DNA from: Clostridia bacterium
Lineage (GTDB): Bacteria > Bacillota > Clostridia > TANB77 > CAG-508
Direction of reading: 5' to 3'
Assembly (NCBI GenBank): GCA_017510245.1
Contig: JAFWNQ010000015.1
Location: 1-41,667, forward strand
DNA length: 41,667 bases
Part shown: one piece after another, positions 15,097 to 25,036 of the stretch
Position numbering within the stretch: position 1 is the first letter of the stretch
How the letters are laid out: every line of letters starts with the position of its first letter
Notes under the pieces: generated by a model
What the model saw: the letters and a program-made list of their open reading frames with translations, nothing else
Told to the model about the DNA's origin: nothing
The model's database searches: none
Made by a program: the position numbers and the translations under genes

Positions 15097-17883
15097 ATGA
15101 GTGAAGAGAAAAAGGATTATGGAACAACGCTAAATTTACCAAAAACAGATTTTCCAATGAGAGGTGGACTACCTAAAAAAGAACCTGAGATTCAAAAAGA
15201 GGTCTTTGAAAATGGATTATATGAAAAAGTATTAAAGAAAAATGCAGGACATAAACATTATGTTTTACATGATGGACCTCCATATGCAAATGGTGAGATT
15301 CATGCAGGTCATGCTTTAAATAAGGTTTTAAAAGATACAATAATAAGATATAAGTCAATGAGAGGTTATTATTCTCCTTTTGTTCCAGGTTATGATACAC
15401 ATGGTATGCCCACAGAGAAAAAAGCAATTGAAAAATTAGGATTAGATAGAACAAAAATACCTGTAACAAAATTTAGAGATACATGTAAAGAATTTACTTC
15501 AAACTATAAAGATATCCAAACTGAAGGATTTAAAAGGCTAGGAGTATTAGGTGATTGGGATAATCCTTATATTACATATGACCATAAAATTGAAGCTAGA
15601 CAAATTGGTGTGTTCGGAGATATGTATAAAAAAGGTTATATATATAAAGGCTTAAAACCAGTTTATTGGTGTACAGACTGTGAAACTGCTTTAGCAGAAG
15701 CAGAGATTGAATACAAAGATGTAACTTCAACATCAATATATGTAAAATTTCCTGTTATAGATTCAAAAGGTGTTTTTGAATGTAAAGATGCATCTGTTGT
15801 AATTTGGACAACAACTCCATGGACACTTCCAGGCAATACAGGTATAACAATTGGACCTGAATTTGAGTACAGCTTAATTAAAGTAACATATCCTGATGGG
15901 CTAAAAGCTATAGATGGAGGCAACTCAGAAAAACTAATAATAGCTACAGAATTAGTTGACAAAGTTATGGAACTTGTTGGAATTGAAGAATATAGAACAG
16001 TAAAAACATTTAAAGGCAAAGAATTTGAAGGAGCACTTTGTAAACATCCATTCTTAGATAGAACATCTAAAGTGGTACTTGGAAGTGAAGTCACTGTTAA
16101 TGTTGACTTAGTAGAAGGTACAGGATGTGTACATACAGCACCAAGTTATGGTAAAGAGGACTATGCACAAGGTTTAAAAGATGATTTACCAATTATAGTT
16201 ACTGTAAATGCAAAAGGTGTTCAGGGAGAAGGAGCAGGTCCATTCAATGGAATGTTCTATGCAAAATCAAATAAAGAGATTACTAAATGGCTTGGAGAAA
16301 AAAATTATTTATTAAAAGACACAAAGATTGAGCATTCATATCCACATTGTTGGAGATGTAAAAATCCAGTTATTTTTAGAGCTACAGACCAATGGTTTGC
16401 TTCAATTGATGGATTTAGAGAGGATGTTTTAAAAGCTATAAAAACAGTTACTTGGCATCCAGATTGGGGCGAGGATAGAATGACAGATATGATAAAAGGA
16501 AGAAATGACTGGTGTATTTCAAGACAACGTACTTGGGGAGTCCCTCTTCCAATATTCTACTGCAGAAGTTGTAATGAGCCATATGTAACTGAAGAGTCAA
16601 TTAATAAAATACAAAATATAGTTAGAGACGAAGGAACAAACGTATGGTGGTCTAAAGAAGCAAAAGAACTAATGCCAGATGGGGCAAAATGCTCTAAGTG
16701 TGGTTGTACAGAGTTTGAAAAAGAGAAAGATATCATGGATGTTTGGTTTGATTCTGGATCAACACATCAAAGTGTTTTAGTCGAAAGAGGACTAGACTAC
16801 CCAGCAGATTTGTATTTGGAAGGAAATGACCAATACAGAGGATGGTTCCAATCATCACTATTAACTTCTGTAGCAACACAAAACAAGGCACCATACAAGG
16901 AAGTACTATGCTGTGGAATGGTTGTTGATGGTGAAGGAAAGAAAATGTCTAAGAGTCTAGGAAATGGAATTGCACCTGGAGATGTATGTGACAAATATGG
17001 TGCAGACATAATGAGACTTTGGGTACTTTCATCTGATTACGCAATGGATGTTAATTTATCAGATGATATTCTTAAAGGAATTTCTGATGTTTATAGAAAA
17101 ATAAGAAATACAGCAAGGTATATATTAGGAAATACTTATGATTTTAATCCTGATGAACCAGTTGAATATGAAAAATTACAAGAAATTGATAAATGGGCTT
17201 TAACAAGACTTAATAGATTAGTAGACAATTGCATAAAAGAATACGATAGATTTAATTTTAAAGCTTGCTATCATCATGTAAACCAATTCTGTGTTGTAGA
17301 TATGAGTAGTTTTTATCTTGATATTATAAAAGATAGATTATATACAGAGAAAGCTGACTCAATTGAAAGAAGAGCTGCACAAACTACAATGTACTATATA
17401 TTAAATGCTTTGGTAAAAATATTAACACCTATGACATGCTTCACAGCCGAAGAAATATGGAAATCAATGCAACACACAAAAAATGAAAAAGTTGAAAGCC
17501 CAATGCTTACTGAATATCCTGAGGTTAATATGAAATGGGATAATGAAGAATTAAGTAAGAAATGGGATAAACTAATTGAAATAAAAGATACAGTTGCAAA
17601 ACAACTAGAATTAGCTAGAACAGACAAAACAATAGGAAATTCATTAGATGCATTAGTTACAATAAGAGCAAATCAAGAAGAATATAAGTTCTTAAAAGAC
17701 AATGAGCAACTAGTTAAAGAAGTCTTAATTGTTTCAGGACTAAAACTTGTTGCAAAAGATAACTTAGAAGAAATAGAAGTAACTGTAGAGCATGCAACAG
17801 GAGAAAAATGTGAAAGATGCTGGCAATACCATGATCATTTAGAAAATGGATTATGTCACCGCTGTGCAACAGTCTGCAAATAA
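15097..17883 (+). CDS. ileS: Isoleucyl-tRNA synthetase
   Basis: 928 residues, typical for the bacterial enzyme with a C-terminal zinc finger. Class I synthetase with editing domain. Seen: HIGH-type motif HAGHALNK in PPYANGEIHAGHALNK (about residues 64-75), the CP1 editing domain (TTTPWTLPGNTG), KMSKS motif (GKKMSKSLGN), anticodon-binding domain, and terminal zinc ligands CERCWQYH and CHRC. AGGAGG (15084-15089) is seven bases upstream. Likely cotranscribed with glyS; no T-box is present between them. A palindromic REP-like element begins just after its stop codon. Confidence 0.96.
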   Translation: MSEEKKDYGTTLNLPKTDFPMRGGLPKKEPEIQKEVFENGLYEKVLKKNAGHKHYVLHDGPPYANGEIHAGHALNKVLKDTIIRYKSMRGYYSPFVPGYDTHGMPTEKKAIEKLGLDRTKIPVTKFRDTCKEFTSNYKDIQTEGFKRLGVLGDWDNPYITYDHKIEARQIGVFGDMYKKGYIYKGLKPVYWCTDCETALAEAEIEYKDVTSTSIYVKFPVIDSKGVFECKDASVVIWTTTPWTLPGNTGITIGPEFEYSLIKVTYPDGLKAIDGGNSEKLIIATELVDKVMELVGIEEYRTVKTFKGKEFEGALCKHPFLDRTSKVVLGSEVTVNVDLVEGTGCVHTAPSYGKEDYAQGLKDDLPIIVTVNAKGVQGEGAGPFNGMFYAKSNKEITKWLGEKNYLLKDTKIEHSYPHCWRCKNPVIFRATDQWFASIDGFREDVLKAIKTVTWHPDWGEDRMTDMIKGRNDWCISRQRTWGVPLPIFYCRSCNEPYVTEESINKIQNIVRDEGTNVWWSKEAKELMPDGAKCSKCGCTEFEKEKDIMDVWFDSGSTHQSVLVERGLDYPADLYLEGNDQYRGWFQSSLLTSVATQNKAPYKEVLCCGMVVDGEGKKMSKSLGNGIAPGDVCDKYGADIMRLWVLSSDYAMDVNLSDDILKGISDVYRKIRNTARYILGNTYDFNPDEPVEYEKLQEIDKWALTRLNRLVDNCIKEYDRFNFKACYHHVNQFCVVDMSSFYLDIIKDRLYTEKADSIERRAAQTTMYYILNALVKILTPMTCFTAEEIWKSMQHTKNEKVESPMLTEYPEVNMKWDNEELSKKWDKLIEIKDTVAKQLELARTDKTIGNSLDALVTIRANQEEYKFLKDNEQLVKEVLIVSGLKLVAKDNLEEIEVTVEHATGEKCERCWQYHDHLENGLCHRCATVCK

Positions 17884-17884
17884 T

Positions 17885-17940
17885 ATGCAATTAGGGACGT
17901 CCTTTTTCTGCACAAATGTGCAAAAAGGGACACCCCTTTT
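17885..17940. repeat. REP-like palindromic element, copy A
   Basis: An imperfect palindrome around TGCACAAATGTGCA: GTCCTTTTTCTGCACA (17899-17914) folds on TGTGCAAAAAGGGAC (17917-17931) with a 2-nt centre. The left flank carries AGGGACGTCC, a short inverted repeat. The same motifs recur in copies B (18750-18845) and C (38459-38525). It sits 115 bp upstream of the RAYT gene. Confidence 0.8.
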
Positions 17941-17999
17941 ATGATGAAAGGTGATTAATATAAAAATGGGGGCAATTATTTTAATTAAGGAGGAAATAA

Positions 18000-18743
18000 A
18001 TGCCCAGAATCTCAAGGAAAGAATACAAAGAATACCAAGTTTTTCACATAATGGTTCAAGGAATAAATAAAAGCAGTATTTTTGATAAAGAAAGAGAAAA
18101 AAATGAATACATTAAACTAATGAGAAATAATAAATCAGAGTATAAAATAACAATAATAGCTTATTGTATAATGAATAATCATGCACATATTCTACTCAAA
18201 ACGAGTTCAATTGAAAATTTAACAAAATATATGCATAAGCTGAATACATCATATGGAATATATTACAATAAGAACAATGAAAGAGTAGGCTTTGTGTATA
18301 GAAACAGATTTGAATCTCAGGCAATTATGGATATTAATTATTTATATAATTGTATTTTGTACATTCATAACAATCCTGTAAATGCAGGATTATGTGAGTT
18401 GGCTTATAATTATAAATTTTCAAGCTATTTGAGCTTTATAAAACAAAATAGAAAGATTTTTAATAGATTGTTTAATAATGAATTAGAATATGAAAATGCA
18501 CATAAAAATAGAAAAACAGAATTGTTTTTTATAGAATATGAAGATGACAGAGATAGAGAAATAATAAAAGATATTAATAACTATTTAGATGCAAGAAAAA
18601 GAAACATTATAGAATTTAAAGTGGATAATACATTACTAATTCCAATTGCTTCTAGATTAAAACACGTATACCAATTATCCAATGTAAAAATTGCGAAATA
18701 CTTAGGAGTTAGTAGAGAAAAAATAAGAAGAATTATAAATTAA
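18000..18743 (+). CDS. REP-associated tyrosine transposase (RAYT, Y1/IS200-like) with C-terminal HTH
   Basis: 247 residues; AAGGAGG about six bases upstream. Y1 transposases are HUH-type single-strand endonucleases; RAYTs are usually single-copy domesticated relatives that act on REP palindromes. Seen: N-terminal [13 protein letters not shown] segment, the HUH pair in NNHAHILLK (about residues 60-68), and a conserved [10 protein letters not shown]...[18 protein letters not shown] region holding the candidate catalytic Tyr (about 105-135). Residues 205-247 look like an added helix-turn-helix ([19 protein letters not shown]). The gene is flanked on both sides by the palindromic elements it probably recognises. 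It is inserted between ileS and queA and appears intact. Confidence 0.9.
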   Translation: MPRISRKEYKEYQVFHIMVQGINKSSIFDKEREKNEYIKLMRNNKSEYKITIIAYCIMNNHAHILLKTSSIENLTKYMHKLNTSYGIYYNKNNERVGFVYRNRFESQAIMDINYLYNCILYIHNNPVNAGLCELAYNYKFSSYLSFIKQNRKIFNRLFNNELEYENAHKNRKTELFFIEYEDDRDREIIKDINNYLDARKRNIIEFKVDNTLLIPIASRLKHVYQLSNVKIAKYLGVSREKIRRIIN

Positions 18744-18749
18744 TATTTA

Positions 18750-18845
18750 TTGCATAAGGGATGTCCCAAACTGCACATTTATGCAATTAGGGACGCGCAA
18801 AAGTTGCACATTTGTGCAGAAAAAGGACGTCCCTTTCTGCACAAG
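18750..18845. repeat. REP-like palindromic element, copy B (compound)
   Basis: Two adjoining units. Unit 1 (18750-18785) starts with TGCAT and ends with ATGCA, enclosing GGGATGTCCC and TGCACATTT. Unit 2 (18786-18845) contains TTAGGGACG, TTGCACATTTGTGCAGAAAA, GGACGTCC and CTGCACA. It lies immediately before the queA ribosome-binding site, so the folded transcript may influence queA expression. The queA frame stays open through this element, but this is not evidence of coding. Confidence 0.8.
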
Positions 18846-18858
18846 AAGGAAGGAGATA

Positions 18859-19881
18859 ATGGAGTTAAAAGATTTTAATTATGACTTGCCGGAAGAATTG
18901 ATAGCTCAGGTTCCAATTAAAAATAGAGATGAATCAAGACTTATGATACTTGACAGAAAGAATTTAACAATTGAAGACAAGATCTTTAAAGATATTGTCG
19001 ATTATTTAGAACCAGGAGATTGCATTGTCAGAAATAATACAAAAGTCATTCCTGCAAGATTGTATGGAAAGAAAGAAACCGGAGCTAATGTTGAGTTTGT
19101 ACTTCTCAAAAATATCGAAGGAGATATGTGGGAGGCAATGGTTAGACCAGGAAATAAACTTCACAAAGGTGCTAAAGTAAAATTTGGTGATGGATTACTT
19201 AATGCAGAAGTAATGGAAACAACAGAGGATGGTACTAGAATAGTTGAATTCAAGTACGATGGGATTTTTAATGAAATTCTTGATCAAATAGGACTAATGC
19301 CACTTCCTCCATACATACATGAGAGTCTTAAGGAAAATGATAGATATCAAACAATCTATGCAAAATATGATGGATCGGCTGCAGCACCAACAGCAGGATT
19401 ACACTTTACACCTGAATTGTTTAATAGGATAAAAGAAAAAGGAATTGAGATAGCAAATGTTACTCTTCATGTTGGAATAGGAACATTTAGGCCTGTAAAA
19501 GAAAAAAACATAGAAGAACATCATATGCATACAGAGCACTATTATATAAAAAAAGAAGATGCAGAAAAAATTAATAAAGCCAAGCTTTCAGGTAATAGAG
19601 TTATTGCAGTTGGAACTACATCATGTAGAACTTTGGAAACAATATCTGATGAAAATGGAATGGTTAAGGAATGTGAGGGAGATACAGGAATATATATTTA
19701 TCCAGGATATAAATTTAAATGTATTGATGGACTAATAACAAATTTTCATCTGCCTGAATCAACTTTAATAATGCTTGTATCAGCATTTGCAGGAAGAGAT
19801 TATATTATGAAAGCTTATAAACATGCAGTTGAAGAAAAATATAGATTTTTTAGTTTTGGAGATGCTATGTTTATTAGATAG
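18859..19881 (+). CDS. queA: S-adenosylmethionine:tRNA ribosyltransferase-isomerase
   Basis: 340 residues from the ATG at 18859, the normal QueA length, with overlapping GAAGGA and AAGGAG motifs just upstream (18845-18855). The open frame runs back to 18781, but that extension is REP-like DNA and has no family counterpart. QueA transfers the ribosyl part of SAM to 7-aminomethyl-7-deazaguanine in tRNA to make epoxyqueuosine. Seen: [12 protein letters not shown] at the N-terminus, [29 protein letters not shown]-like [21 protein letters not shown], and the C-terminal [19 protein letters not shown]. Next to tgt, the preceding enzyme of the same pathway. Confidence 0.95.
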   Translation: MELKDFNYDLPEELIAQVPIKNRDESRLMILDRKNLTIEDKIFKDIVDYLEPGDCIVRNNTKVIPARLYGKKETGANVEFVLLKNIEGDMWEAMVRPGNKLHKGAKVKFGDGLLNAEVMETTEDGTRIVEFKYDGIFNEILDQIGLMPLPPYIHESLKENDRYQTIYAKYDGSAAAPTAGLHFTPELFNRIKEKGIEIANVTLHVGIGTFRPVKEKNIEEHHMHTEHYYIKKEDAEKINKAKLSGNRVIAVGTTSCRTLETISDENGMVKECEGDTGIYIYPGYKFKCIDGLITNFHLPESTLIMLVSAFAGRDYIMKAYKHAVEEKYRFFSFGDAMFIR

Positions 19882-21027
<1,146 letters not shown>

Positions 21028-21065
21028 AATAATTATTTTTAAACCAGTAATAGGAGGAAGAAAAT

Positions 21066-22727
21066 ATGGACCTAATGCAGGAAAATCCAAACGAAGATAA
21101 CAAAGTTAAGAATTTGAAGAATAGTTTGATTGTTATTATTGCATTTGCATTAGTATTAATAATAATTGCAGTAGTTATATATATATATTCTTTAAGAATA
21201 ACTGATGAAAAATTAAAAATTAGAATTGATGGAACAAGTAACTCTGAATTAGAAGCAAATGAACAGGCTGTTGTTTTTGATGAAGAAAAGGATGAAGTTT
21301 ATTTATCTATAAGAGATATAGGACCAAAAGTTAATTATGAAATTCAAAATGGTGAGTATAAGCAGTATACAGAAGATACTAATAGTTGTTATGGAATTAA
21401 TAAAAATCAACTTGAAGTTGTTACATTTAAATCTGGCTCTAATGAGATAAGAAAATATAAACCTGAAAACTCAGAGTATAAGACTTTTGAATTAGAGGAT
21501 TCAGTTGTAAATAGATCTGACAGACTATATATTAACATAAAGGATATGAAAAGAGCATTTAATACACTTGCAGATTATGATAAAAAAACTAATACTATAA
21601 CGATAACAAATTTACCATATTTAACAAAAAGCTATGAAGATTCTTTTAGTGAAGCATATCTAACTAAGAATGAAGATGATGGAAGAAGTACAGAATTAAC
21701 TGACTATATGTTATTTAACAATCAAAAAGCTTTGCTTTCTAACTTGGTTATTACGAGAGATAGTGATGAAAAAGGATTATTTGGTGTATCATTGTATAAT
21801 TCAGATTCACAATCACTTAGTGAGGTAATAACTAAAAGATATAAAACTATTGAGTTTGTTGAAGGGGTTGAAGACTTTATTGTAAAGACAGAAGATGACA
21901 AATTTGGCATTATTAGTAAAGATGGAATTACAAAAATTAAACCTGAATATGATGAGATAGAAGAAATAGATAAAAACCTTGGATTATATTTGTACTCTAA
22001 AAATGGAAAAAAGGGAATAGTAAATGAAAGTGGAAAAACAATAGTACATGAAGACTATGATCAAATAGGATTGGATTTAGAATTTGAAGATTTTAATATA
22101 AAGAATAGATTTATCTTATATGAAAAATGTATTCCAGTTATGATTAATAAAAAATGGGGAATTATCAGCATCAGTGGAGAAAAAATAGTTGTTCCGAAAT
22201 ATGATGGAATAGGATGTAAATTAACTTCAAAGGATGCAAATACTTCTGGAATTGTAATTATTCCAGAACTTGATGGAATCGTTGTTGAAGTTGACGAGAA
22301 AAATGAGAACAATGAAATTAAAAGGTATGGAATAATAAACCTTAAAGGTGAAACAATTATGAATCCGTTAGCCGAAGAGGCATATGCTTTTACTATGGAA
22401 AACAAAACTACATATTATATCAAATATCAAAGCCAGGAAATAGATATTGTTAGTTATTGGAAAGAGCAGAGAGAAAAAAATAATACAAATACAGAAAATA
22501 ATCAACAAGAAGATTCTAATACAACAGACGAACAACAGAATTCTACACAAGAACAGCAAGAAGAACAACAACAGACAACAGGGGCAAATGATAAGAATGC
22601 AATAATTCAACAGATTTATAATCAAATGACTGATGCACAAAAACAAGCATTGCAACAAATGTCACAGGAAGAACAACAGCAAGTACTAGAACAATATTAT
22701 CAACAGTATGTACAAAGTATGCAATGA
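21066..22727 (+). CDS. Membrane-anchored WG-repeat protein, unknown function
   Basis: 553 residues; AGGAGG eight bases before the ATG. Seen: a short charged N-terminus and a transmembrane helix (about 19-43); an extracytoplasmic domain (about 48-185) resembling the copper-amine-oxidase N-terminal-like (stalk) domain, with VYLSIRDIGPKVNYE and RLYINIKDMKRAFN; several WG repeats (about 270-455), such as KFGIISKDGITKIKPEYDEI, KKGIVNESGKTIVHEDYD and KWGIISISGEKIVVPKYD; then a Gln/Asn/Glu-rich low-complexity tail ending in a Gln-rich coil (about 470-553). WG repeats are thought to fold as beta-propeller-like protein-binding modules. It sits between tgt and yajC, where no such gene is standard, so it may assist export or surface-protein folding. 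That is speculation. Confidence 0.7.
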   Translation: MDLMQENPNEDNKVKNLKNSLIVIIAFALVLIIIAVVIYIYSLRITDEKLKIRIDGTSNSELEANEQAVVFDEEKDEVYLSIRDIGPKVNYEIQNGEYKQYTEDTNSCYGINKNQLEVVTFKSGSNEIRKYKPENSEYKTFELEDSVVNRSDRLYINIKDMKRAFNTLADYDKKTNTITITNLPYLTKSYEDSFSEAYLTKNEDDGRSTELTDYMLFNNQKALLSNLVITRDSDEKGLFGVSLYNSDSQSLSEVITKRYKTIEFVEGVEDFIVKTEDDKFGIISKDGITKIKPEYDEIEEIDKNLGLYLYSKNGKKGIVNESGKTIVHEDYDQIGLDLEFEDFNIKNRFILYEKCIPVMINKKWGIISISGEKIVVPKYDGIGCKLTSKDANTSGIVIIPELDGIVVEVDEKNENNEIKRYGIINLKGETIMNPLAEEAYAFTMENKTTYYIKYQSQEIDIVSYWKEQREKNNTNTENNQQEDSNTTDEQQNSTQEQQEEQQQTTGANDKNAIIQQIYNQMTDAQKQALQQMSQEEQQQVLEQYYQQYVQSMQ

Positions 22728-22750
22728 TAAAGAAAGGGAGAACAGAGTTT

Positions 22751-23029
22751 ATGGATATTGAGCAAATTCTATCAACTGTAGGACTGGTAATTATTGTATT
22801 AAGCATTTTCTATGCAGGAACATGGCAAAGAAGAAAACAACAAAAAGAATTAAAAAAAATGCAGGATAATTTAAAAAAGGATGACAGAATTATTACTTTT
22901 TCTGGATTAACAGGAATAGTCGATGAAGTGATTGAGGATAGAGTTATTGTAAGAATATATCCAGAAAAAAATAAGGTTTCATTTGAAAAGTGGGCAATTG
23001 CTGGACTTGACGACAGAAAAATAGAGTAA
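22751..23029 (+). CDS. yajC: YajC, accessory subunit of the Sec translocon
   Basis: 92 residues from ATG 22751, which has GGGAG (22736-22740) upstream. An earlier in-frame ATG at 22724 overlaps the stop of the previous gene and has no ribosome-binding site. Seen: one N-terminal transmembrane helix (about 8-23), then a basic RRKQQKELKKMQDNLKKDDR segment and a small beta domain with IITFSGLTGIVDEVIEDRVIV, the YajC signature. YajC associates with SecDF and YidC. The usual location next to tgt is kept, apart from the WG-repeat gene. Confidence 0.93.
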   Translation: MDIEQILSTVGLVIIVLSIFYAGTWQRRKQQKELKKMQDNLKKDDRIITFSGLTGIVDEVIEDRVIVRIYPEKNKVSFEKWAIAGLDDRKIE

Positions 23030-23054
23030 TAAATAGTATTATTGCACATGTACT

Positions 23055-23081
23055 TCCACTATAGAATAAAACTATAGTGGA
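23055..23081 (+). promoter_or_regulatory. Hairpin masking the ribosome-binding site of the next gene
   Basis: A perfect 10-bp stem (TCCACTATAG 23055-23064 with 23072-23081) and a 7-nt AATAAAA loop. Its right arm contains the first three bases of the Shine-Dalgarno GGAGG (23079-23083) of the gene starting at 23089. It also leaves only a short distance to the ATG, so initiation should require opening of the stem. Confidence 0.55.
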
Positions 23082-23088
23082 GGTATAG

Positions 23089-23493
23089 ATGAAAATAATT
23101 AATAAAAAAGACACAAAAGAAAAGAATCAAAAAAATAGTATAAAAATAATAAAGGGCAGTTTTATTTCAATAACTATAAGCTTAATATTACTATTGATAA
23201 TGTCGATGATATATACTTATACCAATATAGCTGAAACGAACGTTACAACATTAGTAATGGTAATATCTTCAGTAAGTATTTTTATAGGAAGTTTAATTAG
23301 TGCAAAAAGCATTAATAATAATGGACTAATAAATGGACTTAGTGTTGGACTAATATATATGGTTAGTTTGTATTTAATATCAAGCATATTAGTTTCTGGA
23401 TTCAGTATTAATATAAAAACAGTAATAATGCTAGTAATATCAATATTATCTGGTATAGTAGGTGGAATAATTGGAGTAAATATTAATAAATAA
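23089..23493 (+). CDS. TIGR04086-like four-helix membrane protein
   Basis: 134 residues. Basic, Lys/Asn-rich N-terminus (about 1-23) followed by four predicted membrane helices (about 25-46, 53-71, 79-103, 107-130); the last contains the small-residue pattern SGIVGGIIGVNI. Small four-helix proteins of this kind (TIGR04086/YrzE-like) are commonly encoded beside yajC in Clostridia; the assignment rests on topology and position, and the function is unknown. Its ribosome-binding site lies in a hairpin, which suggests translation separately adjusted from yajC. Confidence 0.65.
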   Translation: MKIINKKDTKEKNQKNSIKIIKGSFISITISLILLLIMSMIYTYTNIAETNVTTLVMVISSVSIFIGSLISAKSINNNGLINGLSVGLIYMVSLYLISSILVSGFSINIKTVIMLVISILSGIVGGIIGVNINK

Positions 23494-23529
23494 AGCCTTT
23501 AAATCAAGCAAATGGAAAGGAAATAAAAA

Positions 23530-25011
23530 ATGAAAATGCAGAAAAAATTAAACATAGTTTTAGTTATACTAACAGTAATATTAGTATCTTTAGTTTCTTT
23601 TGGTGGAATATATTATAGAAACAAAGGCAAAATGGACAATAGAATACCTGACTATCAATTAGGAACTGATTTAAAGGGATATAGACAAGTTACTTTAGAA
23701 GTAGCTGAAGAAAAAGACAGCGATGAAAGTGAAAAATCTGATGAGACAGAAAACGCTGAAGAGAAAGAAGAAACAGAGAATAGTGAAGAAAAACAAGAAG
23801 ATTCAAATGAAGAATCAAAAGAGGAAAAACCAGAAATCAATAAAGAAGATTATAAAAAGACTGCTTCAATTTATAAACAAAGATTAAAAGATTTAAAAGT
23901 AGACAATTTTTCAGTTTCTTGTGATGAAGAAACTGGTAGAATAGTAATTACTATTCCTGAAAATGATCAAACAGATGTTATACTATCTGACTTATCTCAA
24001 AAAGGTAAGTTTACAATAAAAGATAGCAAAACTGAAGAAGAACTTCTTACAAATGCTGATGTAAGAACAGTTAAAGTTGGAAAGAATGTGTCTGCAACTG
24101 GCTCAAATACAACATACATGAGTATTTATTTCAATACAAAGGGAACAAATAAATTTAAAAATGTAACTCAAACATATCAAAACAATGTGGAAGAAGAATC
24201 TAAAAATGAGGAATCAAACGAAGAGAATAATGAAGAAGAAAATGTAGAAAATAACGAAGAAAATGAAGAAGTAGAGAATGAAGAAGAAAACAAGGCTGAA
24301 GATAGTTCAGAAGATGAGGAGAACAAAGACTCAGAAGGAAAACAGATAACATTAAATATAGATGATGTTACTATGATGACAACAAGTTTTGATGAAATAA
24401 TTGACAATGGAGTTTTATCTCTAACTCTTGGAACTTCTACAGATGAAAGTAATGATGAATTATATAGTGCCTATAATTTAGCAGCAATAATAGAGAATGA
24501 GGAACTACCTGTTAAATATGAAATTAAAGGAAATACTTATGTATCATCAACTATAGAAGAAAAAGATATTAAGGCTCTAGTATATGTTGAAATAGGTATT
24601 GCTTTGGCAATTATTTTGTTAATGATAATCAAATATAGACTAAAAGGAATGTTGACAGGAGTTTTATTTGTTGGCTATACTGCAGTATTATTGATTGTTT
24701 TAAGATTTACAAATGTGACATTATCAGTATTGGGAATACTTGCTATTGGACTTTGCTACTTACTTAACAGTATATATAATTATATAAAATTAGATAAACT
24801 TAAAGAAGATGGATTGACTGAAAAAGAAAAACAAAAAGCTATGAAAGAGATATTAATGAAATATACTATGATTGCAATTCCACAATTAATCATAGCAATT
24901 GTATTCTGTTTTACTCAATGGGCTCAGTTATTAAGTTTTGGAATGACAATGTTCTGGGGAATAATAATCAGTTTATTATATAACGTATTATTAAATAAGA
25001 TATTAGATTAG
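23530..25011 (+). CDS. secD: Divergent SecD-like protein with two acidic insertions
   Basis: 493 residues. SecD, with SecF, uses the proton-motive force to pull secreted proteins from SecYEG. Seen: transmembrane helix 1 (about 7-27); the motif LGTDLKGY (family LGxDLKGG, last Gly replaced by Tyr); an extremely acidic Glu/Ser/Asn insertion (about 59-107); the P1-like domain; a second acidic insertion (about 219-271); and five C-terminal helices (about 355-490). The family's helix-4 signature GMxVDANV, which holds the proton-path Asp, is not present; the matching stretch reads AIGLCYLLNSIYNYI with no acidic residue. Position after yajC and before a SecF-like gene supports the call. Function may be altered. 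Confidence 0.72.
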   Translation: MKMQKKLNIVLVILTVILVSLVSFGGIYYRNKGKMDNRIPDYQLGTDLKGYRQVTLEVAEEKDSDESEKSDETENAEEKEETENSEEKQEDSNEESKEEKPEINKEDYKKTASIYKQRLKDLKVDNFSVSCDEETGRIVITIPENDQTDVILSDLSQKGKFTIKDSKTEEELLTNADVRTVKVGKNVSATGSNTTYMSIYFNTKGTNKFKNVTQTYQNNVEEESKNEESNEENNEEENVENNEENEEVENEEENKAEDSSEDEENKDSEGKQITLNIDDVTMMTTSFDEIIDNGVLSLTLGTSTDESNDELYSAYNLAAIIENEELPVKYEIKGNTYVSSTIEEKDIKALVYVEIGIALAIILLMIIKYRLKGMLTGVLFVGYTAVLLIVLRFTNVTLSVLGILAIGLCYLLNSIYNYIKLDKLKEDGLTEKEKQKAMKEILMKYTMIAIPQLIIAIVFCFTQWAQLLSFGMTMFWGIIISLLYNVLLNKILD

Positions 25012-25036
25012 ATTACAATTGAAAGGAAAATAAACA

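Noticed and set aside
17884..17999. Insertion-sequence ends (target duplication) around the transposase
   Set aside because: No flanking direct duplication or terminal inverted repeats of the IS itself were seen; the arrangement fits a RAYT with REP elements.
18781..18858. N-terminal extension of QueA
   Set aside because: It translates the REP-like element and precedes the ribosome-binding site; QueA is full length from 18859.
22724..22750. Earlier ATG for YajC overlapping the previous stop
   Set aside because: No ribosome-binding site before it, while GGGAG fits the ATG at 22751.
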